Under the pieces are notes generated by a model, which worked only from the letters and a program-made list of their open reading frames with translations, was not told the origin of the DNA and made no database searches. Made by a program: the position numbers and the translations under genes. From Oligoflexales bacterium (lineage in GTDB: Bacteria > Bdellovibrionota_B > Oligoflexia > Oligoflexales > CACXFL01), in NCBI GenBank assembly GCA_028282865.1, contig JANQHA010000200.1, positions 1-5,981 of the forward strand: DNA of 5,981 nt, read 5' to 3'. How positions within the stretch are numbered: the stretch's first letter is position 1; every line of letters begins with the position of its first letter. Shown one piece after another: positions 1-5,972 of the stretch.

Positions 1-536
1 CTGTGAAAGTGGTTGTCGGGTTTTTTAAGAGAAGGGCCATCTAATGCTCTGCGGTCGAAGGAAATAATTTCTCTTTTCTCGATTCCTAATTGGTCTAGCT
101 GGGCATTGTCGTGATTTTCTAAATCTATAAGGTTTAACTGATCACAGTGACCAGTTATAAATGTCGCTGAAACCAGCAGCGAGAGCTGCTCGTAACGCTC
201 CGTTTGGCAGGGTAAATAAAACATTAAGAAAAAATTAGAGAAATTCAACTGATACCCATGGATTTTAGCCCAGCCAAACACTGAGCGGCTATCTTCGAGG
301 CTCTCTAAAAGCCACTGACCGTCAAAAATCTTTGTGTTTTTCATAAAGAATGAGCTAGGTGGCGGTTTTAAGAGGCTTAGGCTTCTTAAAGGTGAAATAG
401 ACTTCAGCGATGAAATATGATCTGTTTTCCAGTTGGATTGATATAACCATCTGTATTTACTAGATATTATTGAGTTTGTGGTCAATGGTGTTACAATAGA
501 GCTTGTGTTTTTGGTCTTAAGATACATGGTAGGCAC
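1..536 (-). CDS. Unrecognised protein, partial (3' end outside window)
   Basis: The minus-strand frame is open from the left edge to position 602, with no stop in about 200 codons. No comparable open frame covers this stretch on the plus strand. The start taken here is GTG at 536-534, preceded by an AGGA at 550-547 (10-nt spacing). ATG at 527-525 is the conservative alternative but has no evident Shine-Dalgarno. From GTG the fragment is 178 residues. It is Ser/Thr/Asn-rich at the N-terminus and then has an aromatic, mixed hydrophobic middle (segments such as FDGQWLLESLEDS and NFSNFFLMFYLPCQ). I see no signal peptide, clear membrane helix or motif that I can assign to a family. The frame stays protein-like upstream of the GTG, so the true start may be further up. 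It is transcribed divergently from the bactofilin gene. That it is coding is fairly secure; its function is unknown. Confidence 0.7.
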   Translation of the reverse strand, partial: MPTMYLKTKNTSSIVTPLTTNSIISSKYRWLYQSNWKTDHISSLKSISPLRSLSLLKPPPSSFFMKNTKIFDGQWLLESLEDSRSVFGWAKIHGYQLNFSNFFLMFYLPCQTERYEQLSLLVSATFITGHCDQLNLIDLENHDNAQLDQLGIEKREIISFDRRALDGPSLKKPDNHFH

Positions 537-543
537 TTTATAT

Positions 544-555
544 GGTTCCTGAACC
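544..555. repeat. Short inverted repeat GGTTC-CT-GAACC in divergent spacer
   Basis: Two perfect 5-bp half-sites are separated by 2 bp. They lie 8-19 bp upstream of the chosen start of the minus-strand gene and 73 bp upstream of the bactofilin start. Shorter palindromes follow in the same spacer: TTCGAA at 556-561, AACATGTT at 570-577, AGATCT at 583-588 and CTGCAG at 606-611. The arrangement could be an operator for a dimeric regulator serving either divergent gene. If the minus-strand gene starts further upstream, the repeat lies inside its coding sequence instead. No regulator is identified. Confidence 0.3.
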
Positions 556-614
556 TTCGAATCTAGTTTAACATGTTCATAGAGATCTTTTTTAAAAATG
601 CATTACTGCAGCTT

Positions 615-620
615 GAGGAG
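615..620 (+). promoter_or_regulatory. Ribosome binding site fixing the TTG start of bactofilin
   Basis: A GAGGAG lies 7 nt before TTG at 628. An in-frame TAA at 622-624 closes the frame just upstream, so TTG is the only possible start ahead of the conserved domain. Confidence 0.85.
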
Positions 621-627
621 ATAAGTT

Positions 628-1137
628 TTGTTTTCAGGGAATCAGAAGCAAGCTAAATCGGGAACTAAAAAAGTGGTTGTAAATCGTGAAGCCGCAGTAA
701 CCATTTTGACAAGCGGTTGTCACTTTAATGGAAAGCTGTATTGCCGAGGCTCAAGCCGTATTGGTGGCAAGATAGAAGGCGAAATTGTATCTGAGGGGCT
801 TTTGATTATAGAAGAAGCTGCTGTTATCAATGCTGATGTGGTTGCTGACGAGGCTATTATTCAAGGGGTCGTTAAAGGCAGCCTGACCGCTAAAGGACGT
901 GTAGAACTAACTCATACTTGTTCTTTTGAGGGCAATGTTGACACTCCATGCTTAATTGTTCATGAAGGTGCTAAGTTTAATGGCCGAGCAAAAATGCCTA
1001 TTGAAGAAGGTCGAAAAGTTCATTTGTTAGACCAAAATAAGCAGAATACCCCTATCGCTGATCCTGGTAAAGATAACAAAGTCAATAAGCAGCCTGATGT
1101 TGCAATGGGGTTATTGGAACCTAGTAAAACAGTCTAA
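628..1137 (+). CDS. Bactofilin (polymer-forming cytoskeletal protein)
   Basis: Bactofilins polymerise without nucleotides into membrane-associated filaments. In known cases they position envelope enzymes or affect cell shape, stalk formation or motility. The 169-residue product has the characteristic short-strand beta-helix pattern from about residue 24 to 124. Glycine- and hydrophobic-spaced repeats run through FNGKLYCRGSSRIGGKIEG (33-51), the VVADEAIIQGVVKGSLTAKG stretch (71-90) and the family-typical end CLIVHEGAKFNGRAKM (98-113). A basic, disordered N-terminal tail of about 20 residues and a polar Lys/Asn/Asp/Pro-rich C-terminal tail from about 125 flank the core, as is usual in the family. 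Translation starts at TTG behind a strong GAGGAG. The gene stands alone on its strand, with a 109-bp gap before the next gene. Family assignment is firm; the cellular role here cannot be inferred. Confidence 0.93.
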   Translation: MFSGNQKQAKSGTKKVVVNREAAVTILTSGCHFNGKLYCRGSSRIGGKIEGEIVSEGLLIIEEAAVINADVVADEAIIQGVVKGSLTAKGRVELTHTCSFEGNVDTPCLIVHEGAKFNGRAKMPIEEGRKVHLLDQNKQNTPIADPGKDNKVNKQPDVAMGLLEPSKTV

Positions 1138-1235
1138 GCTAATTCTAATTTCGAAGTATACGGGGACATTGCTCCCAAATTAAGCCCTATTATCTATCCG
1201 CTTTGTAGGCTATAAACTGTATGTAGCTTTTAGGC

Positions 1236-1240
1236 GGAGG
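1236..1240 (+). promoter_or_regulatory. Ribosome binding site for the GTG start at 1247
   Basis: A GGAGG lies 6 nt before GTG at 1247. It supports this start over the in-frame ATGs at 1262 and 1268, which would sit too far from any purine-rich site and would shorten the export signal. Confidence 0.8.
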
Positions 1241-1246
1241 TGGCTT

Positions 1247-1609
1247 GTGAGCAGAGCGTACATGCTTATGTTGGTTTCTTTTGGGCTGTTTATTAATCAA
1301 TCTTGTACCCAAGAAACTCAAAATCAGATTTCAAGAAGTATCCAGAACTGGACCGGCACCGATGGTGTTTTAGATATATTTAGCGAAGGCAAGTTGATGT
1401 ATCGGTTTATAAAGATAGATAAACTCTCGACTGCGAAGGCTACTTCTGTAGATAAAGCTGCTAGACCTTATCGCTTCGGTTACGGAGTCCTTGACTTGAA
1501 TCAAAACCACACTCAAGAAGAGGGTGAAAAAAAAGTATATTTTGAAATTAGTGACTACTCTACTTCGTATGTCTTTTATGAGATGCCAAAGGCCGTCAAG
1601 AAAAAGTAA
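1247..1609 (+). CDS. Small secreted or lipoprotein-like protein with EF-hand-like loop
   Basis: The 120-residue product begins with a hydrophobic export signal (about residues 5-16) ending near Cys20. The residues before that cysteine, N-Q-S, are not a standard lipobox because Leu/Val/Ile is missing at -3, so lipidation is possible but unproven. The mature part contains a stretch NWTGTDGVLDIF (34-45) and a conserved-looking block RPYRFGYGVLDLNQ (73-86). An acidic loop at 83-94 (D-x-N-x-N-x-T-x-E-x-x-E) has oxygen-bearing residues at EF-hand positions 1, 3, 5, 7, 9 and 12. The protein ends in a basic KKK tail. I have a vague impression of related proteobacterial hypothetical proteins with a clearer 'D-x-N-x-NG' loop, but no established function. 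It lies 14 bp upstream of a lipoprotein gene and probably shares its transcript. Coding is well supported by the ribosome site and signal peptide; function is unknown. Confidence 0.8.
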   Translation: MSRAYMLMLVSFGLFINQSCTQETQNQISRSIQNWTGTDGVLDIFSEGKLMYRFIKIDKLSTAKATSVDKAARPYRFGYGVLDLNQNHTQEEGEKKVYFEISDYSTSYVFYEMPKAVKKK

Positions 1610-1623
1610 ATAGAGGATTATCT

Positions 1624-2493
1624 ATGAAATGTATCTGGTTATTTATTGTTCTGTTATCTATAAGCGGCTGCGCTGCTGGTTTGCAAGAGGCGGGTATTGA
1701 CCTAAGTTCACCCGATCGCGGTAGCTTCAAAGTGGTCGAGCCAAAAATGGAAGTTTCTGGCATGGCTAATTACACCTTTAACGGAAGAAAAGGAAAAGTT
1801 TCCTGGTTTTCGTGTTCGGCTCCAAAGAAAGGTGATGTCGTAGTTCTAATTAATCCAGACTTTTCAGAGTTTAATAGTCAAGTTTGCCGTGGAGCCGTTG
1901 CCCAGGCATTCTTAAGCAAAAACGTAAGTGTTTTTGCCCTAAATAGGCCAGGCTACGGAAAAAGCACCCCTAAAGAGAGAGACTTTTCAGGGGCAATTAC
2001 CAGCGCAGCGATTGATGCCACTGTTGCACAAGGGATCAAAAGTATTAGTTGGTTCAAGAAACCAGACGGAGTTTGGGCGACTGGCTCAGCAGTTATCGCT
2101 GCTGGGTTACTGTCTAAGCGAACAAAAGATATTAATTGGTTAATTCTTGGAAATGGTATTTACGATATGGAGGAGTTTTATGCCAAATCTGGCGACTCGC
2201 GTTATAAAAAACTGATAGATGATGCTCGTGGTGATAATGATCCCAGCGCATTTGCAGAGGAGCGAAGTTTGGCTTGGGATACCTCAGGTTTGGCTAAGAA
2301 AATTGCTCTTTACCATGGTAAGGGCAACATAGTAATCGATCCATCGCAGAGTGAATCTATGCGTGATACGCTCGCGGCTGAAGAATATCAAGTGAGTCTA
2401 GAGATTATAGAAAAATTAACTCATGACATATCTCCGGCTCAACACAGGATTATTCTCGAAGCTATTTTAGGTAGGTGGGAAAAATCTGACTAG
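1624..2493 (+). CDS. Lipoprotein with alpha/beta-hydrolase-like fold
   Basis: The 289-residue product has a good lipoprotein signal: Lys2, a hydrophobic core at residues 4-13 and the lipobox I-S-G-C with Cys16. Ala at +2 suggests sorting to the outer membrane under the E. coli rule. The body resembles an alpha/beta hydrolase: strand DVVVLINPDF (71-80), then ALNRPGYGKS (105-114), which matches the usual D/N-x-x-G-x-G-x-S turn after strand 4. A strand-turn-helix at GVWATGSAVIAAG (149-161) occupies the nucleophile elbow position. Asp239, after a HGKGNIVID strand, and His267 in KLTHDIS sit where the catalytic acid and histidine belong. The elbow is not canonical G-x-S-x-G (it reads T-G-S-A-V around Ser155), so activity is uncertain. 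An AGAGGA 6 nt upstream supports the ATG start. It follows the small secreted protein by 14 bp, so the two are likely co-transcribed. Fold assignment is moderately sure; substrate unknown. Confidence 0.8.
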   Translation: MKCIWLFIVLLSISGCAAGLQEAGIDLSSPDRGSFKVVEPKMEVSGMANYTFNGRKGKVSWFSCSAPKKGDVVVLINPDFSEFNSQVCRGAVAQAFLSKNVSVFALNRPGYGKSTPKERDFSGAITSAAIDATVAQGIKSISWFKKPDGVWATGSAVIAAGLLSKRTKDINWLILGNGIYDMEEFYAKSGDSRYKKLIDDARGDNDPSAFAEERSLAWDTSGLAKKIALYHGKGNIVIDPSQSESMRDTLAAEEYQVSLEIIEKLTHDISPAQHRIILEAILGRWEKSD

Positions 2494-2617
2494 TACCTAA
2501 ATAATGGGTTGGTAAGTCAAATTGCTGTGCATAGATTGCCTAGCGGTTTTTTAGTCAAATGAATCGGTTATCATTATTAGTGAAGGTTTTTCTCGGAAAT
2601 CAATAAAGGGGTATGAT

Positions 2618-3862
2618 ATGGCCGTTGATGTTGTTGTTCCTGCTGTTGGAGAATCTGTACAAGAAGGTATGGTTTATAAGTGGCATAAAGCCACTGGCGA
2701 TTATGTTGAGATGGATGATGTTCTAGTTGAGTTAGAAACCGATAAAGCTACCGTAGAAATAGTTGCCGAAGTTTCAGGTGTTATCACTCAAAAAACTAAC
2801 GAGGGTGATACGGTTAAAGTTGGCGATGTTCTTGCTTCCATCGATACCGATGCATCGGCAGCACCAAGTAAGGAGGCAGCACCAGTCAAAGAGGTTCCCC
2901 CACCGGAACCAGAACCCCAGGTGTCACAGCCCCAAGAAGCTCGCAGTTCGACAATGGCTGATCAGCTAAGCCCGGCGGTAAACCGCTTAGTAAATGAAAA
3001 CAAACTAGATGCATCTGCTATAGCTGCTACCGGCCCTGGTGGGCGGGTTACTAAAGGAGATGTCATCTCCCATATGGAGCAAGGTAAGAAGGACTTATCG
3101 GTCGTTACCTCAGAGCCTGCCAAAAAAACTGAAGTCGCTACTAGCGTGGCTCCATCAGGGAGTCGAGAGACTTGGCGGGAACCAATGAGTATGCTGAGAC
3201 GGCGTATTGCTGAGCGCTTATTAGAAGCTCAGCAAACCAATGCTATTCTGACCACGTTTAATGAGGTGGATATGTCCGCTGTGATGTCGGTGCGAAAGCA
3301 GTACAAGGAATCATTTAAGGAAAAGCACGGGGTCGGACTTGGCTTTATGAGTTTCTTTGTTAAAGCAGCCATTGAGGGTCTTAAGAGCTTCCCGCTGGTA
3401 AATGGCTATATCGATGGCACTGATATTGTTAAGCATAATTATTACGATATCGGGGTCGCTATTTCGACTGATCGCGGCTTGATGGTTCCAGTTATAAGGG
3501 ACGCGCAGAACCTAACTTTCGATGGCATTGAGCAAAGTATTGTCGACTATGCGGCAAAAGCCCGGGCTGGAAAGATTGCTATTGATGACTTGACCGGAGG
3601 CACTTTCACGATAACTAACGGCGGAGTTTTTGGCTCTTTAGTGTCTACGCCTATTATCAACCCTCCGCAGAGCGCGATTCTTGGTATGCACAAAATCCAG
3701 GAACGAGTCATGGTTGAGAATGGCGAGATGGTCGTTAAGCCAATGATGTACCTAGCGCTGTCGTATGATCACCGTATTGTCGATGGCAAGGAAGCGGTTA
3801 GCTTTTTGGTCAAAGTTAAAGATTGCATCGAGGATCCTTCTCGTTTGTTGTTGGGAGTTTAA
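2618..3862 (+). CDS. sucB: 2-oxoglutarate dehydrogenase E2, dihydrolipoyl succinyltransferase
   Basis: This is the core of the cytoplasmic 2-oxoglutarate dehydrogenase complex. It transfers the succinyl group from its swinging lipoyl arm to CoA. Domains in the 414-residue product are in the expected order. A single lipoyl domain spans about 1-77, with the lipoylated Lys43 in E-T-D-K-A. A Pro/Glu/Ala-rich linker spans about 78-115. The E3/E1-binding domain spans about 117-150 (LSPAVNRLV...[11 protein letters not shown]). A second linker is followed by the catalytic domain from about 187. Catalytic His385 and Asp389 lie in YDHRIVDG. Segments such as [22 protein letters not shown] and [11 protein letters not shown] are characteristic of E2o rather than pyruvate-type E2, and a single lipoyl domain fits that. 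Length is close to E. coli SucB. ATG follows AAAGGGG by 6 nt. lpd starts two bases after the stop, indicating tight co-transcription. No sucA lies upstream, contrary to the usual order. Confidence 0.97.
   Translation: MAVDVVVPAVGESVQEGMVYKWHKATGDYVEMDDVLVELETDKATVEIVAEVSGVITQKTNEGDTVKVGDVLASIDTDASAAPSKEAAPVKEVPPPEPEPQVSQPQEARSSTMADQLSPAVNRLVNENKLDASAIAATGPGGRVTKGDVISHMEQGKKDLSVVTSEPAKKTEVATSVAPSGSRETWREPMSMLRRRIAERLLEAQQTNAILTTFNEVDMSAVMSVRKQYKESFKEKHGVGLGFMSFFVKAAIEGLKSFPLVNGYIDGTDIVKHNYYDIGVAISTDRGLMVPVIRDAQNLTFDGIEQSIVDYAAKARAGKIAIDDLTGGTFTITNGGVFGSLVSTPIINPPQSAILGMHKIQERVMVENGEMVVKPMMYLALSYDHRIVDGKEAVSFLVKVKDCIEDPSRLLLGV
3853..3857 (+). promoter_or_regulatory. Ribosome binding site of lpd inside the end of sucB
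   Basis: GGGAG, overlapping the last sucB codons, lies 7 nt before ATG at 3865. It decides the lpd start. The in-frame ATG at 3823 would add 14 residues with no family counterpart and would overlap sucB by 40 bases. Confidence 0.8.
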
Positions 3863-3864
3863 TA

Positions 3865-5274
3865 ATGTCGGTCGAAGACTCGTTTGACGTTGTGGTTATT
3901 GGTGGTGGTCCTGGTGGCTATGTTGCAGCTATTCGCGCTGCTCAGTTAGGTCTGAAGAGCGCTTGTATAGAATTTCGCGGTGCACTAGGGGGTACCTGCT
4001 TAAATGTCGGTTGTATTCCTAGTAAGGCCTTACTTGAGTCTAGTGAGATGTATGACAAAGTCGCGAAGCACTCCAAAGATTATGGGGTCACGGTTGACAG
4101 TGTTGCAGCCGACGTACCTGCGATGGTTGACCGAAAGAACGGTATTGTTAAGAAGTTTACTCGAGGTATTGAAGGTCTACTTAAGAAGAATAAAGTTAGC
4201 TATTTAAAAGGCCTTGGTAGCATTGTCTCCGCAAATGAAGTGGAAGTAACCGATGATGCCGGTGGTAAACAACGCTATCAGGCTAAGCATATCGTTATTG
4301 CTACAGGCAGTGAACCGGTTGAAATTCCTATAGCAAAATTTGACGGTAAAACTGTAGTTAGTTCTACTGAGGCACTTGATTTTGAAAAACCTCCAGAACA
4401 TATGGTGGTTATTGGCGGGGGAGTGATCGGTCTGGAGCTAGGTAGTGTTTGGAAGCGCCTGGGCTCTAAAGTCACAGTCATCGAGGCAATGCCAAAATTG
4501 TTAATGCAAATGGATGAGTCCATCTCTAAGGCGATGCATAAGATATTAGGTGCGCAGGGGTTAGAGTTTTTATTAGGGACGAAAGTAACTGGCGTCGAAG
4601 TCAACGGTGATAGTGCAGTGGTAAAAGCCGAGTCATCCTCTGGCGAAGCAATAGAACTGCCTTGTGATAAAGTGCTGGTATCAGTTGGCAGGCGGGCTTT
4701 TACTAAGGGACTTGGACTGGAAAACGTCGGTATCGAAGTTGATGAACGTGGTAAAGTCAAAGTAAATAGTCACCTACAAACTTCAATTTCAAATATTTAT
4801 GCGATTGGTGACGTGATTGACGGTCCGATGTTAGCGCATAAAGCAGAAGAAGAAGGTGTCGCCGTAGCTGAGATGGTCGCAGGTAAACCTGGACATGTTA
4901 ACTATGAAGCGATACCTGGTATTATTTATACATGGCCCGAAGTCGCTGCAGTGGGCAGGTCTGAGCAGCAGTGTAAAGACGAAGGCATCGAATACAAAAC
5001 TGGGCAATTTCCTTATATAGCAAATGGTCGGGCTATTTGTGCTGGTCATAGTGATGGTTTTGTTAAAATTATTGCCGATGCTAAGACTGATCGGATCCTA
5101 GGGGCTCATATGGTTGGCCCTAGTGTTTCGGAGTTGATATCGGAAATAGTGGTTGGAATCGAGTTTGGGGCAAGTGCCGAAGATATTGCTAGATCCATGC
5201 ATGGCCACCCAACCTTATCGGAAGCGACGAAAGAAGCGGCACTTGCAGTCGAAAAACGAGCGATTCATATTTAG
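3865..5274 (+). CDS. lpd: Dihydrolipoyl dehydrogenase (E3)
   Basis: This FAD flavoprotein re-oxidises the dihydrolipoyl group of E2 and passes the electrons to NAD+. With the start at 3865 it has 469 residues, a normal length. Visible landmarks are the FAD-binding GGGPGG (13-18), the redox-active disulfide C45-L-N-V-G-C50, an ATGSEP motif (146-151), the NAD-binding GGGVIG (184-189), the second FAD contact AIGD (313-316), and the catalytic His448-Glu453 pair in the C-terminal H-P-T-L-S-E dimer-interface motif. All key residues are present, so the enzyme should be active. It lies between sucB and sucA and therefore most likely serves 2-oxoglutarate dehydrogenase. E3 is commonly shared with pyruvate dehydrogenase or glycine cleavage, which the window cannot test. 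It lacks the short insert before the CxxxxC motif seen in pseudomonad-type enzymes. Confidence 0.97.
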   Translation: MSVEDSFDVVVIGGGPGGYVAAIRAAQLGLKSACIEFRGALGGTCLNVGCIPSKALLESSEMYDKVAKHSKDYGVTVDSVAADVPAMVDRKNGIVKKFTRGIEGLLKKNKVSYLKGLGSIVSANEVEVTDDAGGKQRYQAKHIVIATGSEPVEIPIAKFDGKTVVSSTEALDFEKPPEHMVVIGGGVIGLELGSVWKRLGSKVTVIEAMPKLLMQMDESISKAMHKILGAQGLEFLLGTKVTGVEVNGDSAVVKAESSSGEAIELPCDKVLVSVGRRAFTKGLGLENVGIEVDERGKVKVNSHLQTSISNIYAIGDVIDGPMLAHKAEEEGVAVAEMVAGKPGHVNYEAIPGIIYTWPEVAAVGRSEQQCKDEGIEYKTGQFPYIANGRAICAGHSDGFVKIIADAKTDRILGAHMVGPSVSELISEIVVGIEFGASAEDIARSMHGHPTLSEATKEAALAVEKRAIHI

Positions 5275-5294
5275 TATTAGAAAGGTTTTGAGCT

Positions 5295-5972
5295 ATGGGT
5301 TCACAACTTGACAGACGTAAGTTTAGCTTTGCAAGCGGGGGCAATGCTGTTTTCGTAGAAACTCTATACCAAGATTATAAAGCAGACCCTGAAAGTGTAG
5401 ATGCCTCTTGGCGAACTTTTTTTGAGGGTTATGAATTTGCCGCAAGTCAGGGAGCAGCGACCTCGTCCAGTCAAGAATCCTCAGATTCTACTGAGGCTAA
5501 AGTAGAAGCGTTTATCAATGCTTATCGACGACTAGGGCACTTGAACGCTCACTTAAACCCTCTGAACGAAAAAGCCGAGCTGCTAGCCGATATCAGCCCG
5601 GAACATCATGGACTAGGTGATGTTGACGCTGCACGTAAGTTTCACCCGAGTAACTTGGGTCTAAAAGCTGAGAGTGCTACTTTTGGCGAAATACAAGAAT
5701 TTCTACTCAAAACCTACTGTGGATCTATTGGAGCGGATTACAGAGAAATTAATAATATTGAAATTGTTACTTGGTTTCAGGAGCAAATGGAATCATGTCA
5801 AAATAACCCCGATTTTAATCAAGATGAGAAGTTAAGAGTACTCGATAAGCTTATCGAGGCCGAAGGGTTAGAAAAATTTCTCCAAGACCGTTTTCTTGGT
5901 CAGAAGCGTTTTTCTATCGAGGGTCTGGAGTCGTTAATTCCACTCCTGGATACTCTAGCCAACCGCACTTGA
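5295..5972 (+). CDS. sucA: 2-oxoglutarate dehydrogenase E1, N-terminal part, stopped by in-frame TGA
   Basis: Full-length E1o is about 900-950 residues and decarboxylates 2-oxoglutarate with thiamine diphosphate, succinylating the E2 lipoyl arm. Only the first 225 codons are seen. The N-terminal E2-contacting segment is present (about 18-45, with the typical D-P-E-S-V-D-A-S-W-R at 31-40). A low-complexity Ser/Ala/Gln linker follows (50-66). Then come conserved blocks INAYRRLGHLNAHLNPL (74-90), TYCGSIGADY (140-149), AEGLEKFLQDRF (189-200) and KRFSIEGLESLIPLLD (204-219). The frame then meets TGA at 5970-5972, where the family has a conserved Gly, and continues in frame as F-V-G to the edge. The stop may be an error near a contig end or a true nonsense mutation. 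A start-proximal AAGG lies 9 nt before ATG, 20 bases after lpd. The thiamine-binding and catalytic parts lie beyond the window. Confidence 0.9.
   Translation: MGSQLDRRKFSFASGGNAVFVETLYQDYKADPESVDASWRTFFEGYEFAASQGAATSSSQESSDSTEAKVEAFINAYRRLGHLNAHLNPLNEKAELLADISPEHHGLGDVDAARKFHPSNLGLKAESATFGEIQEFLLKTYCGSIGADYREINNIEIVTWFQEQMESCQNNPDFNQDEKLRVLDKLIEAEGLEKFLQDRFLGQKRFSIEGLESLIPLLDTLANRT
5841..5858. repeat. 18-bp perfect palindrome inside sucA
   Basis: The sequence CTCGATAAGCTTATCGAG is identical to its reverse complement with no spacer. It encodes part of a helix, V-L-D-K-L-I-E-A (residues 182-189), in the E1 reading frame. A binding site or cruciform is conceivable, but codon coincidence is the default explanation. 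Confidence 0.6.

Noticed and set aside
1163..1176. Hairpin GGGA-N6-TCCC after bactofilin as a terminator
   Set aside because: The stem is only 4 bp and is followed by AAATTAAG, not a T-run. No convincing terminator is seen in the 1138-1246 gap.
2494..2617. Promoter for sucB in the 124-bp gap (for example TAGTCA at 2552-2557 with TATTAG at 2575-2580, 17-bp spacer)
   Set aside because: Each element matches only four of six consensus bases and other equally weak pairings exist. A promoter is expected here, but I cannot place it. The T-run at 2547-2552 has no adequate stem before it to be a terminator.
2763..2969. Alternate-frame open frame inside sucB (and another at 4004-4207 inside lpd)
   Set aside because: Both are fully contained in conserved coding sequence on the same strand and give low-complexity or basic translations typical of shadow frames.
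3056..3070. Inverted repeat GGAGATG-T-CATCTCC inside sucB
   Set aside because: Seven-base arms with a one-base centre are expected by chance at a rate of several tenths per 6 kb, and the site encodes the conserved end of the E3-binding domain.
3823..3864. Upstream in-frame ATG that would lengthen Lpd by 14 residues
   Set aside because: It overlaps the end of sucB, lacks a ribosome site at the right place, and adds residues before the standard E3 N-terminus. ATG at 3865 has GGGAG 7 nt upstream.
4278..4760. Antisense open frame of 160 codons opposite lpd
   Set aside because: It lies wholly opposite a strongly conserved gene, is a Ser/Thr/Pro-rich shadow translation, and has no supporting start context. 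The same holds for the shorter antisense frames at 4204-4401 and 4831-5049.
5970..5972. UGA recoded as glycine (as in some Gracilibacteria/SR1) or tryptophan
   Set aside because: No other in-frame TGA occurs in the roughly 1,500 other codons although glycine is frequent, and a TCA-cycle operon of proteobacterial type does not fit those lineages. It is noted that the five complete genes all end in TAA or TAG, but that is too few to support recoding.
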